Below are positions 43,461 to 55,320 of a stretch of DNA of 64,000 nt, one piece after another. Location: contig NC_092231.1 in the NCBI RefSeq assembly GCF_036320965.1, positions 30,798,199 to 30,862,198 on the forward strand. The letters run 5' to 3'. Under the pieces are notes generated by a model that made no database searches, was not told the origin of the DNA, and saw nothing but the letters and a program-made list of their open reading frames with translations. This DNA comes from Panulirus ornatus. Lineage: Eukaryota > Arthropoda > Malacostraca > Decapoda > Palinuridae. How positions within the stretch are numbered: the stretch's first letter is position 1; each line of letters opens with the position of its first letter. The translations under genes and the position numbers were made by a program.

Positions 43461-45905
43461 CTTTCTCCCCGATATATATAAAATTTTTATTTTATTATTT
43501 CTTTGTCCGGTTTCCCCCCCCCGTTGCGAGGTTTCGTAAGGAAAACCGACGAAAGAAATGGCCCAACCCCCCCCATCACATGTATTACATACGTCCCAAA
43601 AACGCAAAATACATAACCTAACCTTTCCTGGTTTACCCCAACGCTTCACATACCTTGCTTCATCCCTGACAGCACTCAACCCCGGTATACCAAAATCCCC
43701 TCCAAATTACTCTATTCCTTGCCTCCTTCAACCTCCTGCAGGTAGGGCCCCGGTTTTTAAAACAAAATCTTTTTCACTCAATCTTTCCCCTCCCAAATTT
43801 TGGGCTCCCTCTTCTCCTTGTTCCCTCCACCTCCGAACATATATCCTCTTGGTCAATCTTTCCTCACTCTCCTCTCCCTTGCCCCAAAAACCCCTTCAAA
43901 AAAACCCCCTTCCCCTTTTCTCAACACCCTCTTTTTATTTCCCCCACCTCCTTACCCTTCGTTACTCCCCTGATCAACCCCTTCAACCACACTTGTCCTC
44001 AAACATCTCATTTCCAGCAATCCATCCTCCTGGGACAACTCTACCATAGCCCACGCCTCGCCCAAACCCAAAAAACATTTGTTGGAACCACTATTCCTTC
44101 AAACATAAACCCCTTGCTTTCCGAGATAATGTCTCGACTTCCACAATTCTTCAAGGCCCCCAGGATTTTTGCCCCCCCCCCAAAAATATGATCCCTTCCG
44201 TTCTGGTTCCATCCGCTGCCAGATCCACTCCAGATATCTAAAACACTTCACTTCCTCCAGTTTTTCCCATTAAATCACCTCCTTGACTTGACCCTAACCC
44301 TTTTCTGTACTAATAACCCTTCTCTTATTCCTTTCTCTTAACTTTCTTCTTTCCCCACATTTTCCAAACTCACAAGCTTCTGCAGTTTTCAATAATCAGC
44401 CCCCGCGCTGTATATAGCAAACAAAATGACTCATTCCCCAAACCCCATCCCCAAAGACTTTTATTCCCCTCTTTCCAAAAAAACCTTTCATTTACCTCCC
44501 AAAAAAACCCTCCCTAAAAAAATTAAACACCAGGAGACATCACACACCCCTGCCGCAAACCTACATTCACTGAGAACCAATCACTTTCTCTCTCCTACAG
44601 TACACATGCCTTACATCCTCGATAAAAACTTTTCACTGCTTCTAACAACTTTCCTACCCACACCATATATTCTTAATACCTTCCACAGTGCATCTCTATC
44701 AACTCTATCATATGCTTCTCCAGATCCATAAATGCTACATACAAATCATTTGCTTTTCTAAGTATTTCTCACATACATTCTTCAAAGCAAACACCTGATC
44801 CACACATCCTCTACCACTTCTGAAACCACACTGCTCTTCCCAATCTGATGCTCTGTACATGCCTTCACCCTCTCATATCAATACCCTCCCATATAATTTA
44901 CCAGGAATATTCAACAAACTTATACCTCTGTAATTGAGCACTCACTCTTATCCCCTTTGCCTTTGTAAAATGGCACTATGCACGCATTCCGCCAATCCTC
45001 AGGCACCTCACCATGAGTCATACAATACATTAAATAACCTTTACCAACCAGTCAACAATACAGTCACCCCCTTTTTTAATAAATTCCACTGCAATACCAT
45101 CCAAACCTGCTGCCTTGCCGGCTTTCATCTTCCGCAAAGCTTTCACTACCTCTTCTCTGTTTACCAAATCATTTTCCCTAACCCTCTCACTTTGCACACA
45201 CCTCGACCAAAACACCTATATCTGCCACTCTATCATCAAACACATTCAACAAACCTCAAAATAATCACTCCATCTCCTTCTCACATCACCACTACTTGTT
45301 ATCACCTCCCCATTTGCGCCCTTCACTGAGTTCCATTTGCTCCCTTGTCTTATGCACTTTATTTACCTCCTTCCAGAACATCTTTTTATTCTCCCTAAAA
45401 TTTAATGATCTTCTCTACCCCAACTCTCATTTGCCCTTTTTTTCACCTCTTGCACCTTTCTCTTGACCTCCTGTCTCTTTCTTTTATTACATCTCCCACT
45501 CAATTGCATTTTTTCCCTGCAAAAATCGTCCAAAATGCCTCTCTCTTCTCTTTCACTAAACTCTTACTTCTTCATCCCACCACTCACTACCCTTTCTATC
45601 AACCCACCTCCACTCTTCTCATGCCACAAGCATCTTTTGCGCAATCCATCACTGATTCCTAAATACATCCCATTCCTCCCCACTCCCCTTCTTCCATTGT
45701 TCTCACCTTTTTCCATTCTGTACTCAGTTCACCTGGTACTTCCTCACACAGGTCTCCCTTCTCAAGCTCACTTACTCCTCACCACCTCTTCACCCCAACA
45801 TTCACTCTTCTTTTCTGAAAACCTCTACAAATCTTCACCTTAGCCTCCACAAGATAATGTATCAGACATCCTTCAGTTGCACCTCTCAGCACATTAACAT
45901 CCAAA
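43461..45905 (-). mobile_element. LINE with complete RT and linker, endonuclease truncated
   Basis: From the AT tract and tail (43,490-43,680), the RT and linker are complete up to about 45,550. Only the last part of the endonuclease (from LDVNVLRGA, near residue 241 of 374) remains before 45,905. Up to about 44,500 it matches 17,583-18,900, but here the RT does not stop at the FALKNV truncation point and continues through QCGFRSGRGCVDQ. From 44,530 to 45,900 the sequence is almost clean; a short open piece around 45,030-45,215 covers KAAGLDGIAVEFIKKGGD. Confidence 0.75.
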
Positions 45906-45945
45906 GTATAAATAATTATTACCATTATTTTTATTATTATTTTTT
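45906..45945. repeat. ATT/TTA microsatellite
   Basis: This A/T repeat lies between the truncated 5' end of one minus-strand LINE and the tail of the next. Confidence 0.8.
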
Positions 45946-48900
45946 TTCCGTCTCCGCTTGCGAGGTGCGCAAGGAAAAGACAAAAGAAATGGCCCCTCCC
46001 ACCCCCCCTACACATGTTTACATACACTCCACACACAAATATAAAATACCTATACATCTCAAGTACACTATATATACACACACAGAATTTCCCTAATACC
46101 ATGACAAATTCAACGCGGGCCCTTTTTTATTTTCCCTCGCCACCCCGCCACACCCTGAATAAAAAACCCTCCCCCCTCTGTGTTTCGATTGGTAGTCTAG
46201 GAAAAGACAAAAAGGGCCATTCGTTTTATCTGTCTTAGCTGCAGGACTAATGCGAAACCAAAGCTCCCTTTTCTCTCCAGGCCACACAATCTTTCCATGG
46301 TTTACCCAGAACTTTACATTCCCTGTTCAAACCCCTTTACAAACATGTCACCCCGGTATACCAAATCGTTTTTAATTCACTCTATTCCCTTTCCGCCTTC
46401 CCTCCCGATGTTCAGGCCCGATCATCCAAAAAACTTTTCATCCATTTTCACCTCCAATGGTCTCCACTTCTTTTCGTTCCCCCCCACTTGACAAAATTTT
46501 CCTCTTGGTAATCTTTTCCCCACTCATTCTCTCCATGTGCCAAACATTTCAAAACACCCCCCTTCTGCTCTTCAACCACCTCTTTTTATTTCCCCCATTC
46601 TCTTCCCTAAATTACTTACTCGATCAAACCTCACACCACTATTTCCTAAAACATCTCTTTTAAAAAAAAAACACCACCCTCCGCGCAAAAAACTTATCCT
46701 TTAGCCCACGCCTCGAAACCATACAACATTGTTGAACCACTATTCCTTCAAACATACCCTTTTTGCTTTCGAGATAAAAATGTTCTGATTTCAACATTTT
46801 CAGGCTCCGGGAAATTTAGTCCCCCTCACCCTAGGGATTCACTTCGTTCCATGGTTCCATCCGCTCCCAGATCCCCCCCCAGATTCTAAAATTTTTACTT
46901 CCCCCAGTTTTTTCCATTCAACTTACCTCCCATTGACTTGACCCTACCCTCTGTCCCAATAACCTTGCTCTTTTTCCCCATTTATTTTTTTACTTCTTCT
47001 TTCACACCTTTACCAAACTCAGTCACCAGCTTCTGCAGTTTCTCAATAAATTCCACCAGCGCGTATCATCAGCGAAAACAACAACTGACTCATTCCCAAG
47101 CTCCTCATCCACAACGATTTCATACTTCCCCCTTTTTCCAAAATTTTTCATTACCCCCCTTTACAACCCATCCTAACAATTTAAAACCATGACACACCAC
47201 CCTTGCCAAACCTCATTCACTGAGAACCAATCACTTTCCTCTCTTTCCACCCCTACAATCTTACATCCTCGTTTAAAAAAACTTTTCATGTTTTAAACAA
47301 CTTGCCTCCACACCATATATTCTTAATACCTTCCACAGGCTCTCTATCAACTCTATCTTTTCCTTTCCAGACCCAAAAAAGCTACATACAAACCCATTTG
47401 CTTTTCTAGTATTTTTTACTACATTCTTCAAAGAAAACCCCTTTTTTTCAACTCCTCTACCCTTCGAAACCAGGGGGTCTTCCCCAATCTAAATGCTCTT
47501 CATGTCTTCCCTCTCAATCAATCCCCTCCCAAATTTTTCCCAGGAATATCACAAATTTATACCTCAAAAATTTTGAAACTCACTCGATCCCCCTTTGCTT
47601 TTGTACAATGGCACTCCCCCCAACGGTTCCAATCTTCAGGCACCTCCCCATGATTTCATACATACATTAAATACCTTACCAACCAGTCTAAAAAAGGGGT
47701 CCCCTTTTAATTTAGTTCCATGCAATACCATCCAAACTGCTGCCTTGCCGTTTCATTTTTCGCAAGCTTTTACTACCTCTTCTCGGTTTACCAAATCATT
47801 TTCCCTACCCTTTTCACTTCACACCCCCTCGACCAAAAACCCTATATCTGCCACTCTATCTCAAACAATTCAACAAACTTAAAAAATATTTCTCCATCTC
47901 TTCTCATTCACCACACTTATAAACTTTTTTTTGCCCCTTTTTTACTAAGTTCCATTGTTCCTTGTTTTCGCACTTTATTTACCCCCTTTCCCAAAAAACA
48001 TCTTTTATTCTCCCTAAAAAATTTTAAAGATACTCTCTCACCCCCAAATCTCATTTGCCCTCTTTTTCACTTTGCACCTTTCTCCTGAAACCCCGCCCTT
48101 TTTTTTATACATTCCCACTATTGGCCCTTTTTCCTGCAAAATCGTCCAAATGCCCTTTTCCTTTTTTTCACTATATCTACTTCTTCATCCCCCCAATCTT
48201 TCCCCTTTTAATCACCCAAACCCCCCACCTTCTCATGCACAAGCATCTTTTGCCAACCATCATTTCCCTAAATCATCCCCTTCCTCCCCCACCCCCCTTA
48301 CTTTCCCTTTTTCTCACCTTTTTCCATTTCTGATCAGTCTTCCTGGGACTTCCTCACACAACTCCTTCCCCAAAATCACTTACTTCACCCTCCTTCACCC
48401 AAATTTTTCTCTTTTTTTCTGAAAACCTTTACAAATCTTCACCTTCGCCTCACAAGATAATGATCAACATCCCTCATTGCCCTCTCAGCCATTAACATCC
48501 AAAAGTTCTCTTTCGCCCTATCAATTAATAGTTATCCAATACCTCTCTTGCCATTTACTTAACTAAATACTTTTGTTACTTTGTATACTCTCTTTTTAAA
48601 ACCCTTCCATCACCAGCTTTTTCAGCACAATTACAAGCTCTTCATTTCCATTTTCAACACGAAAACCCCATGTAACCAATTTTTCCCTCAAAAGCACATT
48701 ACCACCTTTCCCTTAAATCACCCCTTCTATAAACGGTCTTGCATCAAAACATAACACACCATCGCTGCTCCCAAAACCTTCCACCCTGACTTTCTTCCAG
48801 CCCAGGTGCATTGCACCAATATCACCATCCTCTTCATCATTTCAGTTTTACCCCCTATCAATCTGATTACTTTTTTTCACCTATCATTTCTCCCACCATT

Positions 48901-49260
48901 TCCCGTTTCAAAGGGGTATGTTCTCCTTCCCTTTTCTTTCCTTCACCAACCCTGACTTACTCCCAAAACAAATTCCAACCACCTTCCCCTTACCTTGAGC
49001 TTCCTTCACTAAAAGCCAAAAAATCAGGTTCCCTTTTCCCCAAAATACTACCCCAAACTCTCTTTTTTCTCATTTTGGTTAATCCACACACATTTGAAAC
49101 CCCAATCTACCTTCAGGGGGATGAGAAAATCCCCATGACTCCTTCTTGTTTTCCTTTTAGAAGTTAAATACAAAGGGGGGGGTTTCTGCCCCCCCTCCCT
49201 CCCTTTAGTCCCTTCTACAAAAAGTGAGAATGCTTTGGGAAATATTCTTTCTCCCCTATA
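45946..49260 (-). mobile_element. Full-length minus-strand LINE with long-type tail and leader, degraded
   Basis: On the minus strand: leader (49,260 to 49,160), endonuclease (to about 48,200), linker (to 47,740), complete RT (to 46,350) and long-type tail (to 45,946). It is the only copy with leader, complete RT and tail in a single orientation. Base losses and homopolymer runs break it everywhere. It occupies the place of the internally deleted copy in other units but lacks that deletion. Confidence 0.7.
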
Positions 49261-49322
49261 ATATATTTTGTATTATATATATATTTTAAAATATATATTA
49301 TTTTTTTTTTTTTTTTTTTTTT
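49261..49322. repeat. AT microsatellite and T-run
   Basis: The AT tract plus the long T-run (poly(A) of the following minus-strand tail) recurs as at 1,636-1,700. Confidence 0.82.
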
Positions 49323-50645
49323 TTGTCGCTGTCTCCGCGTTTTCGAGGGTTTGCGCAAGGGGAAAAAGACGAAAAAAAATGGCCCAACCCCCCTACACCT
49401 GTTTTAAAAAACGTCCACCCACGCCCAAAAATATTTCCTACACGCTTTTTCCAAAGGTTTACCCCCACGCTTCACATGCCTTGTTCAATCCTTTACACAC
49501 GTCAAAACCCCAGTATACCACATGCTCCAATCACTCTATTCTTGCCTCCTTTCACCCTCCTGCTTTTTAAGCCCCGAACACAAAATTTTTTTCACTCATC
49601 TTTCCCCTCCAAATTTGGGGGGCCCCCTTCTCCTCTTTCCTCACTCCGACACATTTTATCATTTTGGGCAATCTTTCTCAAATCATTCCCCTCCATGTGC
49701 AAACCATTTCAAAACACCCTCTTCGCTCTCTCAACCACCCTTTTTTATTTCCACACAACTCTCTTACCCTTTTTACTTACTCGATCAAAACCCCTCACAC
49801 CACACATTGTCCTCAAACATATCATTCCAGCAATCCATCCTCCTGCGCCACAAAACTCTATCCATAGTCCACGCCTCAGCAACCATACAACATTGTTGGA
49901 ACCACTATTCCTTAACATACCCATTTTTGCTTTCCGAGATAATTTTTCTCGACTTTCCAACTTCTTCAAGGCTCCCAGAATTTTCGCCCCCCCTCCCCCA
50001 CCCTATGATCCACTCCGCTTCCATGTTTCCATACGCTGCCGATCCACTCCCAGATATCTAAAAACCTTCTTCTCAGTTTTTCTCCATTTCATACTCCCGC
50101 CCAATTGACTTGCCCCCTCAACCCTACTGTACCGCTCAATAAACCTTGCTCTTATTCACAGTTACTCTTAACTTTCTGTCTTTCACACATTTTTACCAAA
50201 CTCTGTCACCAGATTCTGCAGTTTCTCACATGAATCAGCCACCAGCGCTGTATCATTAGCAAACAACAATGGACTCACTTCCAGCTCTCTCATCCCCAAC
50301 AGACTTCATACTTGCCCCTCTTTCCAAAACTCTTGCATTCACCTCCCTAACAACCCCATCCATAACAAATAAAAACAAAACCATGGAGACATCACACACC
50401 CCTGCCGCAAACCTTACATTCACTGAGAACCAATCACTTTCCTCCCTTCCTACACATACACATGCCTTACATCCTCGATAAAAACTTTTCACTGTTTTCT
50501 AACAACTGTCCCCCCACAACATATATTCTTAATACTTCCACAGAGCATCTCTATCAATCTATCATATGCCTTCTCCAGATCCAATAAAAATGCTACATAC
50601 AAATCCATTTGCTTTTCTAAGTATTTCTCACATACATTCTTTCAA
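49323..50645 (-). pseudogene. LINE tail and 5'-truncated RT, frameshifted
   Basis: Fourth counterpart of 1,693-3,040, ending at the same FALKNV truncation point. 50,100-50,645 is nearly clean; a piece at 50,256-50,492 reads KSFYRGCKACVCVGREESDW. Confidence 0.75.
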
Positions 50646-50705
50646 AGCATATTATGTATTATATATATATATATATATATATATAGATATATTATTTATA
50701 TATGT
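50646..50705. repeat. TA microsatellite at a head-to-head LINE junction
   Basis: Fourth occurrence of the TA tract between a minus-strand RT and a plus-strand RT 3' end. Confidence 0.85.
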
Positions 50706-51262
50706 GGTTTGGTGTGAGGGGGGTTTGATCGAGTGAGTAACGTGAGGGTAAGAGAGATGTGTGGAAATGAAGACGAGTTGGTTTGAGAGAGCAGAAGAGG
50801 GTGTTTGGAGGTGGTTTTGGGACATGGAGAGGAAATGAGTGAGGAAAGATTGACCAGAGGATAAATGTGTCGGGAGGGGAGGTAACAAGGAGGAGAGGGA
50901 GACCAAATTGGGGGTGGCAGGGATGAAGTGAAAAGATTTTGTGTTGATCGGGGCGCTGAACATGCAGGAGGGTGAACAGGAGGGCAAGGAATAGATTGAA
51001 TTGGAGCGATGGGATACCGGGGTTGACGTGCTGTCAGGGGATTGAATCAAGGCATGTGAAGCGTTCTGGGGTAAAGCCATGGACAGCTGTGTAGGTTGTG
51101 TATATTTGCAGTGTGTGGACGTGTGTATATGCATGTGATGTGGGGGGTTGGGCCATTTCTTTCGTACTGGTTCCTTGCCATACCTCGCAAACGCGGGGAG
51201 ACAGCCGACCAAAGTATAATATAATAAATATAAATATAATATATGTATATATATATTCATTT
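50706..51262 (+). pseudogene. LINE RT C-terminal fragment and tail
   Basis: Counterpart of 3,099-3,640 with scattered single-base insertions. Tail and hairpin block are present to about 51,215, followed by an A/T-rich end. Confidence 0.75.
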
Positions 51263-52475
51263 ATATTTTTCCCTGCAAAATCGTCCAATGCCTCTCTCTT
51301 CTCTATTCATAATACTCTTAACTTCTTTCATCCCACCACACACTTCCCTTTTCTAAAACAGCCCACCTCCCACTCTTCTCATGCCACATAGCATCTTTTG
51401 CGCCTCTTCCATCACTGATTCCCAAATACATCCATTCTCCGACTACCTTAATTCCATTGTTCTGCACCTTTTTCCATTCTGTACACAGTCTCTCCTGGTA
51501 CTTCCCCACACAGGCTCTTCCCAGGCTCACTTACTCTCACCACCTTCTTCACCCCAACATTCACTCCTCTTTTCTGAAAATCCCATACTAATCTTCACCT
51601 TAGCCTCCACAAAAATAATTGAATCAGACTTCCCTCCGTTGCACCTCTCAGCACAGTAACATCCAGAAAGTCTCTCTTTCGCCACCGCCTTGTCAATTAA
51701 CACGTAATCCCAAGAAGCTCTCTGGGCCAATCTCTCTAGTTAAATAAGTTATACTTATGTATATCTCGCTTTTAAAACCAGGTATTCCCAATCATCATGT
51801 CCTTTTTTTCGGGCACAAAAAATCTACAAGCTCTTCACATTTATTTACAAACGAACACCCATGCTACCAATTATTCCCTCAACACCCACTTATCACCTTT
51901 GCTTTAAAATCACCTTTCACTAAAACCCCCGTTCGTGCATCAAAAGCTAACCACTATTTAGCTGCCCCCAAAACACTTCCCTTATGATTTTTCTTTCATG
52001 CCGTGTATGCCAATAATCCCCAAACCTCTCCCCATCAATTTCAATTTACCAATTTTAAATCGAGAATTTACTTTTACTTCTACATACTCCACAACTCTGT
52101 TTCGGGAGATTGCTACCCCTTTCCCCTTGCTCTTGTCCTCTCACAAACCCTGACTTCATCCCCAAAATTTTCCCAAACCCCCTCTTCCCCTTTCCCTTGA
52201 GCTTCTTTTCTCGACCCAAAACTTTCGGGTTTCCCTTTTCCCTAAACATACTACCTATCTCCCCCTTTTTTTCCTTTGGTTAAAATCCCCCATACTTAGG
52301 CCCCCACCTGAGCCTTCGGGAGGTTGACCCCCCGGTGACCCTTTTCTTGTTTCCCATTTTAGAAATTTTATAAAGGAGGGGGGGTTTTTCCCGGCCCCGC
52401 TCCGCCCCCCTTAGTCCCCTTTTCCGACACGCGGGAAAGGGGGAAGAATTCTTTCCCCCATCCCCAGGGATATAT
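51263..52475 (-). pseudogene. LINE endonuclease and leader, inverted copy, degraded
   Basis: Fourth counterpart of 3,640-4,887. It is fairly clean to 51,780, then increasingly degraded. The palindrome at the inversion point is reduced to CATCCCCAGGGATAT. Confidence 0.7.
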
Positions 52476-52846
52476 ATATAAAAAAAACAAGGTCAAGGAG
52501 GAAAAGGGTTTTGCAAGGGTAAAAAAAAAAGGGAAAATGAGGTTGGGGTAAAGGACTATCAGTAAATTTTGGGGGGAATAAAAAGATGTTTGGAAGGAGG
52601 GGTTAATGGGGGGTTTAATACAAGGGAGAAATGGGAATTTTCCAGTGAAGGGGCGTAAATGGGGAGGTGATAACAATTTTAGGGTGTTTGGGAGAAGGAG
52701 AGGGAATGAGTATTTTGAGGTTTGTTGAATGGTTGATGACGAGTGGCGATATAGGGTTTTTTGGTCGAGTGGTGTGCAAGTAGAGAGGGTTGGGGGAAAA
52801 TTTGATTTGGTAAACAGGGAAGAGGTAGTTAAAGTTTTTTGCGAAG
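52476..52846 (+). pseudogene. LINE linker, degraded
   Basis: Linker sequence after the inversion point, with many indels (GGTAAACAGGGAAGAGGTAG marks its end). It joins the clean RT at 52,847 without a gap. Confidence 0.72.
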
Positions 52847-54337
52847 ATGAAAGCCGGCAAGGCAGCAGGTTTGGATGGTATTGCAGTGGAATTTATTAAA
52901 AAAGGGGGTGACTGTATTGTTGACTGTTTGGTAAGGTTATTTAATGTATGTATGACTCATGGTGAGGTGCCTGAGGATTGGCGGAATACGTGCATAGTGC
53001 CATTGTACAAAGGCAAAGGGGATAAGAGTGAGTGCTCAAATTACAGAGGTATAAGTTTGTTGAGTATTCCTGGTAAATTATATGGGAGGGTATTGATTGA
53101 GAGGGTGAAGGCATGTGCAGAGCATCAGATTGGGGAAGAGCAGTGTGGTTTCAGAAGTGGTAGAGGATGTGTGGATCAGGTGTTTGCTTTGAAGAATGTA
53201 TGTGAGAAATACTTAGAAAAGCAAATGGATTTGTATGTAGCATTTATGGATCTGGAGAAGGCATATGATAGAGTTGATAGAGATGCTCTGTGGAAGGTAT
53301 TAAGAATATATGGTGTGGGAGGCAAGTTGTTAGAAGCAGTGAAAAGTTTTTATCGAGGATGTAAGGCATGTGTACATGTAGGAAGAGAGGAAAGTGATTG
53401 GTTCTCAGTGAATGTAGGTTTGCGGCAGGGGTGTGTGATGTCTCCATGGTTGTTTAATTTGTTTATGGATGGGGTTGTTAGGGAGGTAAATGCAAGAGTT
53501 TTGGAAAGAGGGGCAAGTATGAAGTCTGTTGGGGATGAGAGAGCTTGGGAAGTGAGTCAGTTGTTGTTCGCTGATGATACAGCGCTGGTGGCTGATTCAT
53601 GTGAGAAACTGCAGAAGCTTGTGACTGAGTTTGGTAAAGTGTGTGAAAGAAGAAAGTTAAGAGTAAATGTGAATAAGAGCAAGGTTATTAGGTACAGTAT
53701 GGTTAAGATTCAAGTCAATTTGGAGGTAAGTTTGAATGGAGAAAAACTGGAGGAAGTAAAGTGTTTTAGATATCTGGGAGTGGATCTGGCAGTGGATGGA
53801 ACCATGGAAGCGGAAGTGGATCATAGGGTGGGGGAGGGGGCGAAAATCCTGGGAGCCTTGAAGAATGTGTGGAAGTCGAGAAAATTATCTCGGAAAGCAA
53901 AAATGGGTATGTTTGAAGGAATAGTGGTTCCAACAATGTTGTATGGTTGCGAGGCGTGGGCTGTGGATAGAGTTGTGCGCAGGAGGATGGATGTGCTGGA
54001 AATGAGATGTTTGAGGACAATGTGTGGTGTGCGGTGGTTTGATCGAGTAAGTAACGTAAGGGTAAGAGAGATGTGTGGAAATAAAAAGAGCATGGTTGAG
54101 AGAGCAGAAGAGGGTGTTTTGAAATGGTTTGGGCACATGGAGAGAATGAGTGAGGAAAGATTGACCAAGAGGATATATGTGTCGGAGGTGGAGGGAACGA
54201 GGAGAAGTGGGAGACCAAATTGGAGGTGGAAAGATGGAGTGAAAAAGATTTTGTGTGATCGAGGCCTGAACATGCAGGAGGGTGAAAGGAGAGCAAGGAA
54301 TAGAGTGAATTGGATCGATGTGGTATACCGGGGTTGA
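52847..54337 (+). CDS. LINE reverse transcriptase, complete and open (496 aa)
   Basis: This is the best RT in the window. From KAGKAAGLDG the 496 residues contain NYRGISLLSIPGKLYGRV (65-82), QCGFRSGRGCVDQVFAL (99-115), motif A FMDLEKAYD with D135, motif B LRQGCVMSPWLFN (192-204), motif C FADD with D243 and D244, and KCFRYLGVDL (305-314). The C-terminal domain follows (CLRTMCGVRWFD, 388-399; GRPNWRWKDG, 455-464). All catalytic residues are present. The first methionine is not the true start, because the protein should continue upstream into the linker, which is broken here. Variants SMVKIQVNLEVS and LAVDG separate it from the RTs at 5,585 and 21,323. Confidence 0.9.
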   Translation: MKAGKAAGLDGIAVEFIKKGGDCIVDCLVRLFNVCMTHGEVPEDWRNTCIVPLYKGKGDKSECSNYRGISLLSIPGKLYGRVLIERVKACAEHQIGEEQCGFRSGRGCVDQVFALKNVCEKYLEKQMDLYVAFMDLEKAYDRVDRDALWKVLRIYGVGGKLLEAVKSFYRGCKACVHVGREESDWFSVNVGLRQGCVMSPWLFNLFMDGVVREVNARVLERGASMKSVGDERAWEVSQLLFADDTALVADSCEKLQKLVTEFGKVCERRKLRVNVNKSKVIRYSMVKIQVNLEVSLNGEKLEEVKCFRYLGVDLAVDGTMEAEVDHRVGEGAKILGALKNVWKSRKLSRKAKMGMFEGIVVPTMLYGCEAWAVDRVVRRRMDVLEMRCLRTMCGVRWFDRVSNVRVREMCGNKKSMVERAEEGVLKWFGHMERMSEERLTKRIYVSEVEGTRRSGRPNWRWKDGVKKILCDRGLNMQEGERRARNRVNWIDVVYRG

Positions 54338-54537
54338 TGTGCTGTCAGTGGATTGAATCAGGGCATGTGAAGCGTCTGGGGTAAACCATGGAAAGCTGTG
54401 TAGGTATGTATATTTGCGTGTGTGGACGTATGTATATACATGTGTATGTTGGTGGGTTGGGCCATTTCTTTCGTCTGTTTCCTTGCGCTACCTCGCAAAC
54501 GCAGGAGACAGCGACAGAGCAAAAAAAAAAAAAAAAT
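54338..54537 (+). other. LINE 3' tail with poly(A)
   Basis: A clean short-type tail holds GGGCCATTTCTTTCGTCTG and GCAAACGCAGGAGACAGCG, ending in an A-run at 54,521-54,537. Confidence 0.85.
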
Positions 54538-54564
54538 AGAGAGAGAGAGAGAGAGGAGGAGAGA
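54538..54564. repeat. GA microsatellite
   Basis: A short GA repeat directly after the poly(A) run. Confidence 0.85.
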
Positions 54565-55320
54565 TGTAAGGCATGTGGCTGATTCTGGTGAGAAACTGCA
54601 GAAGCTGATGACTGAGTTTGTAAAGTGTGTGAAAGAAGAAAGCTGAGATTAGATGTGAATAAGAGCAAGGTTATTAGGTACAGTAAGGTAGAGGGACTAG
54701 TCAATTGGGAGGTAAGTTTGAATGGAGAAAAACTGGAGGAAGTGAAGTGTTTTGGATATCTGGGAATGGATTTGGCAGCTGATGGAACCATGGAAGCCGA
54801 AGTGAGTCACAGGGTGGGGGAGGGGGCGAAAGTTCTGGGAGCATTGAAAAATGTGTGGAAGGTGAGAACATTGTCTCAGAAAGCAAAAATGGGTATGTTT
54901 GAAGGAATAGTGGTTCCAACAATGTTATATGGTTGCAAGGTGTGGGCTATATATAGAGTTGTGTGGAGGAGGGTGGATGTATTGGAAATGAGATGTTTGA
55001 GGACAATACGTGGTGTAAGGTGGTTTGATTAAATAAGTAACGAAAGGGTAAGAGAGATGTGTGGTGATAGAAAAAATGTGGTTGAGAGAGCAGAAGAGGG
55101 TGTTTTGAAACGTTTTGGTCACACGGAGAGAATGAGTGAGGAAAGATTGACCAAGAGGATATATGTGTCAAGAGGTGGAGGGAATGAGGAGAAGTGGGAA
55201 ACCAAATTGGAGGTAGAAGGATGGAGTGAAAAAGATTTGGAGCGATCGGGGCCTGAACATGCAGGAGGGTGAAAGGCGTGCAAGGAATAGAGTACATTGG
55301 AACAATGTGGTATACCTGTG
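54565..55320 (+). pseudogene. 5'-truncated LINE RT, C-terminal half, diverged
   Basis: It begins at the ADSGEKLQKL region just after the active site and runs to near the RT end. A frameshift near 54,620 and a stop after GVRWFD (near 55,030) break it. Another shift near 55,170 ruins the EVEGTRRSGRPN motif. Variants such as LSQKAKMG, CKVWAIYRVVWRR and LAADG mark it as an older copy, decayed by substitutions rather than by homopolymer noise. Confidence 0.85.

Noticed and set aside
1..54540. CRISPR-like array of spaced repeats
   Set aside because: The repeated units are kilobase-scale LINE fragments in a eukaryotic setting. There are no short direct repeats with regular spacers.
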